Notes: a model not told the origin generated them from the sequence alone. A stretch of DNA of 64,000 bases from Shewanella sediminis HAW-EB3 (GCF_000018025.1 NC_009831.1:3596001-3660000), one strand, 5' to 3'. Positions 46,790-55,948 are shown, counted from the first letter of the stretch. Numbers and translations: made by a program.

Positions 46790-47701
46790 CTAAGAGCTAG
46801 AATGGAGTTCATCTAGCATTGCTGATAGTTGTTTGCGCCAGTGTTTAGTTTCTACCCTGCTTGCTTGCTCTGCTGTGGTTTTATCTATCACGCTAAAACT
46901 TGGCCGTTGAGCTGGTGTAGGGTAAGCACTTGCGGGGATTGGGCGTACTGGAATCGCTTTGTCTAACATGCCTTTTTCAATTGCGAGCTCTTGAATAGCT
47001 ACTGCGAAGTCGTACCAAGAGGCAACGCCTGCATCTGTCCAATGGTAAATTTGAGCTGAAGAGGTACTTAGATTCCGGATATCTCGTTCCTCGATTCCGG
47101 AATGACGAGAAATTAATGCCCAAATCATTTCTGCTAGCCCTTTCGCCCAAGTTGGTGTGCCTACTTGATCATATATGATACCGAGCTGTTCTTTCTCTAC
47201 CATTAAACGTAGCATGGTTTTTACGAAGTTATTACCATTTTCTGAATACATCCATCCAGTACGAATAATTATAGCTTGACACCCCAAGAGATTATTTACT
47301 TTAATATCACCTTGCAATTTTGAATCACCATATACGTTAACAGGGTTTGGGGTATCGTCAGTTTGATATGGCGTATTTTTTAAGCCATCAAAAACAAAGT
47401 CAGTTGATATATGAATTAACTTTGCGCTAATTTCTTTACAGATTAACGCTAAATATTCACTGCCTTTTTCGTTTACGGCATAGGCGGTTTCTTTATCAGT
47501 TTCTGCTTTATCTACTGCGGTATAAGCGGCTGCATTGATAATGATGTCTGGTGAATGAGCTATTACTACTTCATTGACTTGTGCTTGGTTGGTGATATCC
47601 AGCTCATTAGCACTAAAGCTGATGATTTCAATATAGCTTGGTGTGGTTTGCTCTAGCTCCCATGCCAGTTGACCACCTTTTCCTGTTACTAATACTTTCA
47701 T
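46790..47701 (-). CDS. rfbD: dTDP-4-dehydrorhamnose reductase
   Basis: 303 residues. VLVTGKGGQLAWELEQ (3-18), the STDFVFDG block (about 99-106), YGDSKLQGD with the catalytic Tyr-x3-Lys and RTGWMYSENGNNFVKTM are RmlD signatures. It reduces dTDP-4-keto-rhamnose to dTDP-L-rhamnose. About residues 199-217 (RHSGIEERDIRNLSTSSAQ) are an insertion not seen in the family and are encoded by a dispersed palindromic repeat. The reading frame is kept, and the C-terminal domain continues normally after it (YHWTDAGVASWYDFAVA). Confidence 0.95.
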   Translation of the reverse strand: MKVLVTGKGGQLAWELEQTTPSYIEIISFSANELDITNQAQVNEVVIAHSPDIIINAAAYTAVDKAETDKETAYAVNEKGSEYLALICKEISAKLIHISTDFVFDGLKNTPYQTDDTPNPVNVYGDSKLQGDIKVNNLLGCQAIIIRTGWMYSENGNNFVKTMLRLMVEKEQLGIIYDQVGTPTWAKGLAEMIWALISRHSGIEERDIRNLSTSSAQIYHWTDAGVASWYDFAVAIQELAIEKGMLDKAIPVRPIPASAYPTPAQRPSFSVIDKTTAEQASRVETKHWRKQLSAMLDELHSSS

Positions 47702-47746
47702 CTGTCTCTTTTTTTTATAAAAAATGAGGGTAATCCAAATTCAGAG

Positions 47747-48292
47747 TTAGAACTTTGGAGCCAGTTCAAAGCTTAATCCGTTTTTATCTTTTTCAGACAG
47801 TAATGGTGCTTGTTTATCTACCCATGGCCACTGAACATTAAGTGTTGGATCATCCCACTTAATTGATACCTCTGCACTTGGGTTATAATAATCTGTGCAT
47901 TTGTACATAAACTCGGCGTCTTCACTCATCACATAAAAGCCATGAGCAAAACCTGCTGGCACCCATAACTGGCGTTTATTTTCAGCAGACAGAATTTCTC
48001 CAACCCATTGTCCATAGGTTGGGGAGTCTTTTCTTAAATCGACGGCGACATCAAAAACTTCGCCTTTGGTAACGCGAACTAATTTACCTTGGGTTTGCTC
48101 TGTTTGGTAATGCAGACCACGTAAAATACCGTGATTCGATTTACTGTGGTTTTCTTGCACAAACTCTATATCACCGCATTTTTCTTTAAATAAAGAAGTT
48201 CTAAATGTCTCCATAAAGAAACCACGTTCATCACCAAACACTTGTGGTTCGATGATTTTTACATCTGGAATGGTTGTATTAATAAATTTCAT
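47747..48292 (-). CDS. rfbC: dTDP-4-dehydrorhamnose 3,5-epimerase
   Basis: 181 residues, normal for RmlC. The cupin-fold blocks are DERGFFMETFR (20-30), VQENHSKSNHGILRGLHYQ (with the catalytic His in GLHYQ) and VPAGFAHGFYVMSEDAEFMY. It takes the product of RfbB to dTDP-4-keto-L-rhamnose. It follows rfbA by 29 bases and precedes rfbD by 45 bases; the three form one unit. Confidence 0.97.
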   Translation of the reverse strand: MKFINTTIPDVKIIEPQVFGDERGFFMETFRTSLFKEKCGDIEFVQENHSKSNHGILRGLHYQTEQTQGKLVRVTKGEVFDVAVDLRKDSPTYGQWVGEILSAENKRQLWVPAGFAHGFYVMSEDAEFMYKCTDYYNPSAEVSIKWDDPTLNVQWPWVDKQAPLLSEKDKNGLSFELAPKF

Positions 48293-48321
48293 AACATGAA
48301 AGCTCAGCTAAAAGTTAAAAG

Positions 48322-49212
48322 TTAAAAAGCTTTATGCTCTAATAACTCTAATAAATAGCGACCATAGCCTGATTTCACTAATGGCAGAGCTAACTCTTTA
48401 AGTTGCTCTGCATTAATATATTCCATGCGATAAGCTATCTCTTCTGGGCAACTGATCTTTAAACCTTGACGCTTTTCGATTGCACGGATGAATACTGCAG
48501 CATCTAACAAATCATCTAAAGTGCCAGTGTCTAGCCACGCAGTACCACGCCCCATGCGCTCAACTTTTAAGGTGTTTGCTTCTAAATACTGTTCAATTAC
48601 ATCGGTAATTTCTAACTCACCACGTTCTGATGGCTGAACATTTTTTGCAAACTCCACCACTTTACTATCAAAAAAATACAAACCTGCTACGGCATAATTT
48701 GATTTAGGCTTTACGGGTTTTTCTTCAATTGAAATCGCCGTGCCTTCTTCTTTATCAAGCTCGACAACGCCATAGGAGGATGGATTTGACACATGGTAGC
48801 CAAACACGGTTGCTCCACTCTCTTGAGCGTTTGCATTTTTTAATGATTTAGGTAAATCATGGCCATAAAAGAGGTTATCACCTAGAATCAGGGCTGCAGG
48901 TGCCCCTGCTAAAAACTCTTCTGCTAAAATAAAGGCTTGTGCTAGGCCATCTGGGCTTGGTTGCTCTACGTACTCAAAAGAAACACCCCACGCCGAGCCA
49001 TCACCCAATAAATCTTTAAAGCGAGGTAACTCTTCAGGTGTAGAGATAATCAGGATCTCTTTAATTCCTGCCACCATTAAATTTGAGATCGGATAATAGA
49101 TCATTGGCTTATCATAGACAGGCATTAACTGCTTACTCACCACTTTAGTTAATGGGTAAAGACGAGTGCCAGAGCCTCCGGCTAAGATAATCCCTTTACG
49201 TTGTATTGTCAT
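48322..49212 (-). CDS. rfbA: Glucose-1-phosphate thymidylyltransferase
   Basis: 296 residues. The nucleotide-binding opening [20 protein letters not shown] (7-26) with the Gly-x-Gly-Thr-Arg motif, the block [17 protein letters not shown] and [12 protein letters not shown] (about 110) are RmlA features. It starts the dTDP-rhamnose pathway. Its start overlaps wzt by 4 bases (ATGA), which couples rhamnose synthesis to the transporter genes. Confidence 0.97.
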   Translation of the reverse strand: MTIQRKGIILAGGSGTRLYPLTKVVSKQLMPVYDKPMIYYPISNLMVAGIKEILIISTPEELPRFKDLLGDGSAWGVSFEYVEQPSPDGLAQAFILAEEFLAGAPAALILGDNLFYGHDLPKSLKNANAQESGATVFGYHVSNPSSYGVVELDKEEGTAISIEEKPVKPKSNYAVAGLYFFDSKVVEFAKNVQPSERGELEITDVIEQYLEANTLKVERMGRGTAWLDTGTLDDLLDAAVFIRAIEKRQGLKISCPEEIAYRMEYINAEQLKELALPLVKSGYGRYLLELLEHKAF

Positions 49213-49925
49213 ATTTTCACTGTCTCTTGTTTATCTGCTAAATAATTTTCCATGACGGAATCGGTTGTCCCTAACTGCTTCGCCACTCCCTTTTCAAGCC
49301 ATAGACAACGTTGACACAGTTTCTTTATCTGCTGGATACTATGAGATACAAAAATAATTGTTTGCTCGTTATTGGTTATTTTTTCTTTTAAAGCGGTTTC
49401 TGCTTTTAATTTAAAAGCACTGTCGCCCACACTCAAAGTTTCGTCAATCAGCATGATATCAACTTGAGTAAAGATGGCGGTAGCAAACCCTAATCGGCTC
49501 CGCATACCTGCAGAGTATGTTTTCACTGGTTGTTCAAAAAACTTACCTAATTCGGCAAATGCTTTGACTTGCTCGATGATCGGTTGTGATTCCTGCTTAC
49601 TATAACCATTGAGTAAGCAACTAATAAGTGCGTTATCCCGGCCACTGAGGTTATTGTTAAACCCTAAGCCTAAAGCGAGTAAAGAACGTGTTGTATTAGG
49701 TGGGCAGATTACCTCTCCAGAATCCGGTTGGATAGTACCTGCTAACACTTTTAATAGTGACGACTTACCGGAACCATTACGACCTAAGACTCCAAATACT
49801 TCACCTTTTTGTACCTCAAAAGACACATTATCAATCGCTTTATGAGTAAATAGCTTTAAAAAACCAGAACGGGTTTGGTATTCGAGTGTTAGATTGCGTA
49901 CAGATAAAATAGCTGAATTGTTCAC
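49209..49925 (-). CDS. wzt: Polysaccharide ABC transporter ATP-binding subunit
   Basis: 238 residues. Walker A GRNGSGKS (48-55), the signature [12 protein letters not shown] and Walker [15 protein letters not shown] are all intact. It is the short form: the C-terminal carbohydrate-binding domain of long Wzt proteins is absent, as in KpsT and the short Wzt of some O-antigens. It powers export of a finished, lipid-linked polymer. The ATGA overlap with wzm upstream shows a tight pair. Confidence 0.92.
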   Translation of the reverse strand: MNNSAILSVRNLTLEYQTRSGFLKLFTHKAIDNVSFEVQKGEVFGVLGRNGSGKSSLLKVLAGTIQPDSGEVICPPNTTRSLLALGLGFNNNLSGRDNALISCLLNGYSKQESQPIIEQVKAFAELGKFFEQPVKTYSAGMRSRLGFATAIFTQVDIMLIDETLSVGDSAFKLKAETALKEKITNNEQTIIFVSHSIQQIKKLCQRCLWLEKGVAKQLGTTDSVMENYLADKQETVKI

Positions 49926-50695
49926 ATGAACACCCTGCGTGTTAACAGACTATCAAACTTCTTTAAACCGCCAAAACCAGTCAGTATCAACCCTAAAGAG
50001 ATGAGTAGCGCTGGTGCAAATGTCATCCAGTTAAGCAGTTGTCCATGCATCAACACTTGTCTGTAACCATCAATAATGACGGCAAGAGGATTAAATAACA
50101 GTATAATCTTCTGCAGTTGCGGATCTGCAATGTCCCCTATACTCCAAAAGATACCGGAGCAAAACATCATTCCCATCATAAACATCGACACTATCATTCT
50201 AAAGTCTGGTGCATAAGTGACGAATAAAGTAAACAGACTCGATAAGCCACAAATAAGCAGGTATTGCAAAAAAATGAGAGGAATTAATTGCCACCATAAA
50301 CCAAAGTCGTGATAGCCATTAAATATGACAAATGAGATCAATACTGCAAATGTAACCAGTTGCTGATACGCCGCTTCATGTACATTGACCAGCGGAAACA
50401 CAAACTTAGGGATTGGCCTCTGGTTTATCAAACCTCGGTTCTCAATTAATGAGTTAGCTGCTGATGTGACACTTTTAGAAAACCACAAAAATGGGATTTT
50501 ACCGATAATCAAAAATATGAAAAAGTCTTCACGACCGCGATTAAGCAGAAATTTAAAAACGAAGTAAAACATCAAAACGAACAGTAGAGGCTCTAGTACC
50601 CACCATACATAACTCAGTAATAACATATTCGCTTTTGACTTTAATTTCATGCGAGCCATAACATGGATCAAAGAACAGTATTGAAAAAAATGCAT
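49922..50695 (-). CDS. wzm: Polysaccharide ABC transporter permease
   Basis: 257 residues with six predicted membrane helices of the ABC-2 type. The opening (YCSLIHVMARMKLKSKANML) is cytoplasmic and amphipathic, as usual for Wzm/KpsM. It forms the inner-membrane channel for the polymer. Presence of rhamnose genes and lack of kpsC/S/F suggest O-antigen rather than a group-2 capsule, though that is inference. It overlaps wzt by 4 bases. Confidence 0.92.
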   Translation of the reverse strand: MHFFQYCSLIHVMARMKLKSKANMLLLSYVWWVLEPLLFVLMFYFVFKFLLNRGREDFFIFLIIGKIPFLWFSKSVTSAANSLIENRGLINQRPIPKFVFPLVNVHEAAYQQLVTFAVLISFVIFNGYHDFGLWWQLIPLIFLQYLLICGLSSLFTLFVTYAPDFRMIVSMFMMGMMFCSGIFWSIGDIADPQLQKIILLFNPLAVIIDGYRQVLMHGQLLNWMTFAPALLISLGLILTGFGGLKKFDSLLTRRVFM

Positions 50696-50704
50696 GAGAA
50701 ATAT

Positions 50705-51073
50705 TTAAACCTTATTAGAATACTTAGTTGCTGAATCTATTTTTTGTTCCAACATGGCAACTCTCTGAACTAAACGCTCTATTTTTGCCCTATCTTTGGT
50801 TCGCTCGATATCATTGAGAAGTGCCTTTAGCAGTAAGATAATGCAGGCAAATAACACGGGTAAAATGGGCGGGTAACTGATCCCAAGCAGTTTCGCAGCG
50901 ATATCGGAAAGTTGAGGGAATACCCCTAAAATTAAAATTAAGACCGACAGAAGCGTCCAACGAATGGCTGAGCCAGGCAAAATATTGTCACGCCTGACTA
51001 AAATAAATGCAGTAACAAAAAAAATAATTGCTATACCTGCTGAAAATATTTGATAGTTTTGCACTTGCCCCAC
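50705..51073 (-). CDS. DUF2304 membrane protein
   Basis: 122 residues from a GTG start. Three hydrophobic segments (about 9-25, 37-55 and 66-86) and a charged C-terminal helix (KDRAKIERLVQRVAMLEQKI) likely to form a coiled coil fit DUF2304. Such small proteins often sit next to a DPM1-like GT2 gene in rhamnan/O-antigen loci and may stabilise it in the membrane. It stands 9 bases upstream of wzm and 6 bases downstream of that GT2 gene. Confidence 0.8.
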   Translation of the reverse strand: MGQVQNYQIFSAGIAIIFFVTAFILVRRDNILPGSAIRWTLLSVLILILGVFPQLSDIAAKLLGISYPPILPVLFACIILLLKALLNDIERTKDRAKIERLVQRVAMLEQKIDSATKYSNKV

Positions 51074-51079
51074 TTACGA

Positions 51080-51787
51080 TTAACGATTTAAAGAGGATTG
51101 ACATTGTAACTCACTGTTTTTACGTGCCTTACTGATACAAAGAAGACTAGTATGAGTCATATAGTAAGCCACCGCCCACCAAGAATGGAATATACGTGAA
51201 ATTCCATCTTGTCTCGGTTCCATTTCAACCTTGACCTCATCAAATGATAAGCCGAAATTTTTAAGCATAAGAAGTACACCCACATCTTGGTACTCTAGTA
51301 ATGTTGCTTCACGTGTACTTAACACTGACATAGCCGCTCGATTATATAGTCTCAGCCCCGAGGTAATATCCATAATTTTCACACCTGATAACTTACGGAA
51401 TAAGCGCCAGGCTATATGACGAGCCACACTCCCCCTTTGGGTACAAGAGCCGATCACAACATCGCTATTAGACGCTTTCTGAAATGAGGTTAATGCTAAA
51501 ATTGAATCAGGTAAGTGTTGCCCGTCAGCATCAAAGGTTATCACGCGCTGATAATCATTCTCATAACAAAAACGAATACCTGTTTGCATCGCCTTCCATG
51601 CACCTAGGTTAGTCGCTAATGGCAGTAAAATAACATGTTCAAACTGTTTAACTAACGAAGAAGTTGAATCCGCACTGCCATCATCAACAACAATAATATC
51701 AAAGTCACTAAACGGGCGTACCGACTCGATTACTTTACAAATCGTTTTCTCTTCATTAAATGCGGGAATAACAATAGCTTGTTTCAT
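51080..51787 (-). CDS. Family 2 glycosyltransferase, DPM1/WbbD-like
   Basis: 235 residues. KQAIVIPAFNEEKTICKVIE, FDIIVVDDGSADSTS, and ITFDADGQHLPDS as the DxD metal site match DPM1-type GT2 enzymes that load a sugar onto a polyprenyl phosphate. MDITSGLRLYNRAAM is the usual C-terminal block, and no long membrane tail is present, which the adjacent DUF2304 protein may supply. It is the first gene after the ops element, so it is the leading gene of the operon. Confidence 0.87.
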   Translation of the reverse strand: MKQAIVIPAFNEEKTICKVIESVRPFSDFDIIVVDDGSADSTSSLVKQFEHVILLPLATNLGAWKAMQTGIRFCYENDYQRVITFDADGQHLPDSILALTSFQKASNSDVVIGSCTQRGSVARHIAWRLFRKLSGVKIMDITSGLRLYNRAAMSVLSTREATLLEYQDVGVLLMLKNFGLSFDEVKVEMEPRQDGISRIFHSWWAVAYYMTHTSLLCISKARKNSELQCQSSLNR

Positions 51788-51818
51788 AGCCGCCTCAGAG
51801 TCTTACTAACATTTAAGA

Positions 51819-51830
51819 CACGCTACCGCC
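51819..51830 (-). promoter_or_regulatory. ops element (RfaH/NusG-paralogue recruitment site)
   Basis: The minus strand reads GGCGGTAGCGTG, the full consensus of the operon polarity suppressor element, 32 bases upstream of the first ATG of the operon. RfaH binds RNA polymerase paused at ops and lets it read through long O-antigen operons. The following genes span 26 kb and contain terminator-like structures, which fits this need. Confidence 0.85.
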
Positions 51831-51893
51831 CATAGGTAAGGTTCCCGTATCCCTGCATTTTTAAATTTTCAGTCTCGAAATTTCGAGGTCGAC

Positions 51894-51902
51894 AGTATAA
51901 CA
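51894..51902 (-). promoter_or_regulatory. Extended -10 promoter candidate of the glycan operon
   Basis: TGTTATACT on the minus strand is an extended -10 (TG-n-TATACT). No good -35 hexamer is visible 16-18 bases upstream. It lies about 64 bases before the ops element and just after the hairpin at 51912-51951, as expected for a leader that includes ops. Confidence 0.5.
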
Positions 51903-51911
51903 GGTCTAGTC

Positions 51912-51951
51912 AAAAAATCGATTCAGATATAGCTATAGATATATCTGAATC
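51912..51951 (-). terminator. Rho-independent terminator of the TPR/GT-C gene
   Basis: A perfect 12-bp inverted repeat (GATTCAGATATA and TATATCTGAATC, 8-base loop) is followed in the minus direction by CGATTTTTTG, a run of six T. Stem AT-rich but long. It separates the gene at 52042 from the downstream operon. An alternative is an operator. Confidence 0.6.
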
Positions 51952-52041
51952 ACACGCAGCTGTTCCCGACCTCAAACATGGTTAATTAGCAGCCAATAGT
52001 TTCATCTTAACGTCATCCCAATAGTAGGAAAATTCAAACTT

Positions 52042-53673
52042 TCATTGCGGTTTCAGGGATAAACAGTGATTTAAATAATTTTTTGCATTCTCGTTATGTG
52101 CATCAAGTTTTATGGCTTTCCGGGTCAAACCTATCGCAAAATCACAGTAGCCCATCTTAATGTAGCCATAGGCAATGTTACTCAGTGTTAGACTTCGATC
52201 GTTGGGCCTTTTGATGTATTTTAACGCCATCATTCCGGTGTTTACAGCAGACTGGTACTTACCTTGGTTAAACAGCAGCAGCATAAGGTTATTGATACTG
52301 GTTACCGTCAGCTTTCCTTTTTGCATATTTGAATTCACGGCACTAACCAGGAGTTTCTCAGCTTGTGCTAACTCTCCCACTTTAACTAATTCAAGCGCAT
52401 AGGAAGTCATTGCTCTCGGACTATCAGGCTCGAGATTATATTCATTTTCAGCAAACGCATATGGTTCTTGCCACTGAGTGTTTCTTTCAAAAGTCATAAC
52501 AGCGAACATTCCGCAGATTAGTAGAATTACGGCAGTGATAATTTTGTTTGATTTGTCTTGCTTGTCAGATATATAAAACAACAGACCGCAGACAGCCAAT
52601 GTTAAACCAATATTCGGAAGATAGGTGCGGTGCTCAAAAGCCAGGTCCGTTATCGGGATGACAAAAGACTCTACACTGTGGCCTGTGTAAAAAACTATGA
52701 TACCTACGCTGAAAAGAGGCAAATGCTTAGCCGCGAACAGTGCTGACAAGATTAGAGTCAGATGAGCCAAAAGTGCTGCAAAATGGATCCCTGAAGAAGT
52801 TTTTGCTATATCAACGCCCATATCAAGTTGTAGCGGATAAGGTATGAAGAACTTTAGAATATATTCCCATATCACCAAGGTTTGAGTCACAAAATAATCG
52901 TAGCGGGAGATCGCAGCAGTCTCTTTAGTCATACCCGATATAATTTCTATGACATGAGGGATAAATGGGTACGCGATAGCTAACGTGACAAAAGTTGCGG
53001 CAAAACCAACAAGAAGCCACTTCTTAATTACCTGTTCAGCATAGATAAGTTCGTAGAACACAATAAATGCAAACAAGACGATGAAGTTTTGCTTCGTCAA
53101 CAGGCCAAGCACACAACTAAAAACAAACAGCGATAGCCAAATAACCTTCCGATTGCCATATCGAAATTTCAAATAGCTATAAAGGGCCACAAGGTAGAAG
53201 AGGGTAACCAGTGAGGCCAGCCTTTGAACGATGTAGGTGACGGCCTGAGTATTTAAAGGATGCAGCAGCCATATAAGGGCTACTGTTGAGGCAAATATAT
53301 GTTGTCTGGGTAGCGACCAATCACCTGCAAAGCACTTTAGCAGTTGCTTAACTATAGCGAAGATGAGTAAACCATTAAGTAGGTGTATGGCGTAGTTAGT
53401 CAGGTGAAAGCCGAAAAGATTCAGTTCAGATGTCTGCACATTGAGCCAAAAAGAGAGATAACCAACAAATCGCATTCCGTATACTTGCCATATCTGACTC
53501 ATAGTGCCAGTTAATAACAACGGATTTTCAGCAATCGAGACTCTGTCATCGAGATAGAAAGGAACGGAAAAACTTGGCCAGTAAGCCAGTAAAGATGTGA
53601 TAAAAGCTAATATGACAAAAGAGAGACTCGGATACCGGTTAAAAATAACTCTTATCTGTTCCAACGTTTTCAC
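52042..53673 (-). CDS. TMTC-like multi-pass GT-C membrane protein with C-terminal TPRs
   Basis: 543 residues from a GTG start with AGG upstream. About 11 membrane helices (residues 18-390) begin with the motif FYLDDRVSIAENPLL, an Asp-Asp of the kind that anchors GT-C glycosyltransferases, and include TQAVTYIVQRLASLVTLFYL and AFEHRTYLPNIGL as in TMTC and PMT-type proteins. The C-terminal part (400-540) has three or four TPR-like pairs. Eukaryotic TMTC proteins are O-mannosyltransferases and bacterial relatives are often uncharacterised. As it directly follows the S-layer-like gene, glycosylation of that exported protein is possible. Confidence 0.7.
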   Translation of the reverse strand: MKTLEQIRVIFNRYPSLSFVILAFITSLLAYWPSFSVPFYLDDRVSIAENPLLLTGTMSQIWQVYGMRFVGYLSFWLNVQTSELNLFGFHLTNYAIHLLNGLLIFAIVKQLLKCFAGDWSLPRQHIFASTVALIWLLHPLNTQAVTYIVQRLASLVTLFYLVALYSYLKFRYGNRKVIWLSLFVFSCVLGLLTKQNFIVLFAFIVFYELIYAEQVIKKWLLVGFAATFVTLAIAYPFIPHVIEIISGMTKETAAISRYDYFVTQTLVIWEYILKFFIPYPLQLDMGVDIAKTSSGIHFAALLAHLTLILSALFAAKHLPLFSVGIIVFYTGHSVESFVIPITDLAFEHRTYLPNIGLTLAVCGLLFYISDKQDKSNKIITAVILLICGMFAVMTFERNTQWQEPYAFAENEYNLEPDSPRAMTSYALELVKVGELAQAEKLLVSAVNSNMQKGKLTVTSINNLMLLLFNQGKYQSAVNTGMMALKYIKRPNDRSLTLSNIAYGYIKMGYCDFAIGLTRKAIKLDAHNENAKNYLNHCLSLKPQ

Positions 53674-53743
53674 CTTTGCCTGTGTCTAATAAAAAACTCA
53701 GAGACCTCTAAAGTCTACTCTACATGGACATTGAATTTTCCAA

Positions 53744-53772
53744 TAAAAAAGGCGAGCTAAGCTCGCCTTTTT
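53744..53772 (-). terminator. Strong rho-independent terminator of the S-layer-like gene
   Basis: GGCGAGC (53750-53756) pairs with GCTCGCC (53760-53766) around a 3-base loop; the stem is extended by A6/T6 on either side, so a T run follows in either direction. It lies about 20 bases after the stop codon, as expected for a highly expressed single gene. Confidence 0.9.
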
Positions 53773-53792
53773 TCAAAAATAATTAAGTAAAA

Positions 53793-55136
53793 TTACTTTT
53801 GCTTGTACTGTGAGTTAGTCACTGTACCACGGTCAACACCACCAACATTGTATGCAGCGTAGATGCTGATATCTTTGTCTTGTGCGTTAACAGTAACGGT
53901 TAGAGAAACCTTACCTTTAGTGAAGCCTTGAGCTTCTAGGGCAGTTTGAACTGCACCAGCGATAGCTTCAACAGTACCCGCTTTAGAAACAGCTACAACA
54001 CCTAGGTCGTAGTCGTTACCAGCTTCGTCGAATGCCATAACTGAAACGTCAGCGTCCAGAGAACCTTCGTTAGTTACGTACATGATCTGCGTGATTGAAT
54101 CAGCATAAGGCATGTAAGGAACGTTAACTACAGCACCATCTAGAGTCCACTCACCAGCATCAGCAGTACCTACTGAAGCTGAACCAGTTGAAGTTCCATG
54201 AGTATAAGCGTAAGAAGCAGCAACTTCGAAGTCTTGAGCTAATAGAACGACAGCTTTAGTACCTGTAGGAGGCGTAAGAGTTACTGTATCAGTAGTAATT
54301 ACGTTTGTACCGTAGTTCAAAGTAACTTCTTTCTTAGCATCATCATAAGTTGCTGTACCGCCTGCAGAAGAACCAATAGAGCCGATGCTCTTAGTTAGAT
54401 CCCAACCAGCAAGGTCAGCTTTAAGTGTAGCAACAGTACCGTTGTTAGTAACAAGTTGCTGCCAGCCAGTTGTTGTGATTTGGCTGATAGAGTAAACCAT
54501 TGAATCAACGTTGCCGTTGTCTAGTTCTTTACGGTTTTTAGCTACCAAAATAGTACCGTCAAGCTCAGTACCAACTGAAATCTTACCAAACTGAGTCTTA
54601 ACTAGAGTAAGAGGACCAGTACGGCTAGCGTTAGTGCTGCTTGAGCTGTCTAGATCATCACCAGTTGAAGTTTCAGAGCTAACAGTTACGTTGATTGTAC
54701 CACCTGCAACTGCTGTCGCTTTAAGCGCTGCAGTAGTTGGAGTCAATACAATTGTAGCGCCTAGTGTAGTCTTACCAGTTTCAGTACCAAACTGGTTAAC
54801 TGAAGTTACACGGTAAGTAACAGTGTCAGCAGTTTGGTTCAATAGACCCAAAGCCATACCAGCGCGGCCAGTAACAGCAGCAACGTTAATTTGAGCTGGG
54901 AATACGTTAGTTGTATCTAGTGCACCAGCATCAAAAGTATAAGTTACCTTATCACCAACTGCGTAAGCAGCTTTAGTCAAGTAGCTGATAGCAGCGTAAG
55001 ACTGAGCAGTAATAACAGCACTAACACCTTCTTGTGAGTAAGTTACTGGTGCAGTTGAAATATCACCAGCAACAGCTGTACCACATACTGCAGCAACAGT
55101 AGCTGCTAGTAGAGTGCTCTTGAAAATCGTTTTCAT
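53793..55136 (-). CDS. Secreted S-layer-like surface protein
   Basis: 447 residues from the ATG at 55134-55136; the longer frame starts ATGAAATTGGAGAC, where GGAG is the ribosome-binding site of the second ATG. A Sec signal peptide (MKTIFKSTLLAATVAAVC..AVA, cleavage after about residue 23) is followed by a Thr/Val/Ala/Gly-rich, beta-strand-like protein without cysteine in the mature part. Several internal blocks recur (VTYTFDAGALDTT, VTYRVTSVNQFG). Size, composition and the strong promoter, long leader and terminator suggest a very abundant exported protein such as an S-layer subunit of the Slr4 type found in marine Gammaproteobacteria. Its identity must be tested by homology. Confidence 0.65.
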   Translation of the reverse strand: MKTIFKSTLLAATVAAVCGTAVAGDISTAPVTYSQEGVSAVITAQSYAAISYLTKAAYAVGDKVTYTFDAGALDTTNVFPAQINVAAVTGRAGMALGLLNQTADTVTYRVTSVNQFGTETGKTTLGATIVLTPTTAALKATAVAGGTINVTVSSETSTGDDLDSSSSTNASRTGPLTLVKTQFGKISVGTELDGTILVAKNRKELDNGNVDSMVYSISQITTTGWQQLVTNNGTVATLKADLAGWDLTKSIGSIGSSAGGTATYDDAKKEVTLNYGTNVITTDTVTLTPPTGTKAVVLLAQDFEVAASYAYTHGTSTGSASVGTADAGEWTLDGAVVNVPYMPYADSITQIMYVTNEGSLDADVSVMAFDEAGNDYDLGVVAVSKAGTVEAIAGAVQTALEAQGFTKGKVSLTVTVNAQDKDISIYAAYNVGGVDRGTVTNSQYKQK

Positions 55137-55154
55137 TTTTGTCTCCAATTTCAT

Positions 55155-55901
55155 GAAATTTAGAATTATCCATTTCCAATTAAGGGGTAGTGTGGACTCT
55201 TCTTTTTGTTAAATTTAACGTGGGTAAACCACCTCAACACCACCCTCTTTTCTAACCCTGACAAGAAAAACCAAGAAATCCTTGAATCTTCAATTATCAA
55301 TACTAAATGTAGTAATGACTAGTAATTACTATACCTAGTAATACTTCGGCTAGAATCAAGTATGCTATTTACACAATAGCTACGCAGCATCTTGGATGCT
55401 TACACCGGAACCAATTCTAGAGTGTAATTAATTTGTGTCAACCTCTAAAACCGGAAAAACTGTTTACTTATCAACCAAACGAGGGTTTTCTTATACCTTA
55501 GATAAACAATATCTTACAAGCCTGTAATCTATCTCCGTCTGTGGGCAATAAGTTAACAGCAACAGATATTGTGAAACCATTTTATCAAGGGAGCCTGTTG
55601 TCACAAGTAAAAACTCACTTTAAAGCTGTAAACATTGATACGAATCACTGAAATAACACCTCAGCTTAAACTTAGCGCCGCAACAAAACATTGTAATAAC
55701 ATCGTTGAAACCAACATCTTATAATATTTTAGTTTATGACTCAGTTAATCAATGAATTCAATGCTGTTGTATGCCCCGTATATTAACGGAACATTTAAGA
55801 TACATAGCCAGCCGATGGTTTGAACTGACCGGCCAGAAATCAAGGGGGTTGCAATACAACTAAATTGTTACCTATTAGATTTATATACTTTACCAAGGCT
55901 C
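55155..55901. other. Long upstream region of the S-layer-like gene
   Basis: About 750 bases with no gene. It holds the promoter at 55414-55441, a leader of some 270 bases, and an AT-rich stretch with repeated TAGTAAT-like words near 55308-55350 that may bind a regulator or fold in the leader RNA. The remainder (55442-55901) is AT-rich and shows nothing specific. Confidence 0.5.
55414..55441 (-). promoter_or_regulatory. Sigma-70 promoter of the S-layer-like gene
   Basis: TTGACA (55436-55441) and TAGAAT (55414-55419) are 16 bases apart on the minus strand, a perfect -35 and a -10 with one mismatch. Start would be near 55407, so the 5' leader is about 270 bases. Strong promoter plus long leader is usual for abundant surface-layer mRNAs. 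Confidence 0.7.
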
Positions 55902-55929
55902 AAAAAGGAGAAGCACATCACACTTCTCC
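55902..55929 (-). terminator. Rho-independent terminator of the gsp operon
   Basis: GGAGAAG and CTTCTCC (7 bp) around a 9-base loop, followed in the minus direction by TTTTT. It lies about 20 bases after the gspD stop and separates the operon from the S-layer-like gene, so the two are different transcripts. Confidence 0.8.
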
Positions 55930-55948
55930 CTTACAAAAATTAAACAAG

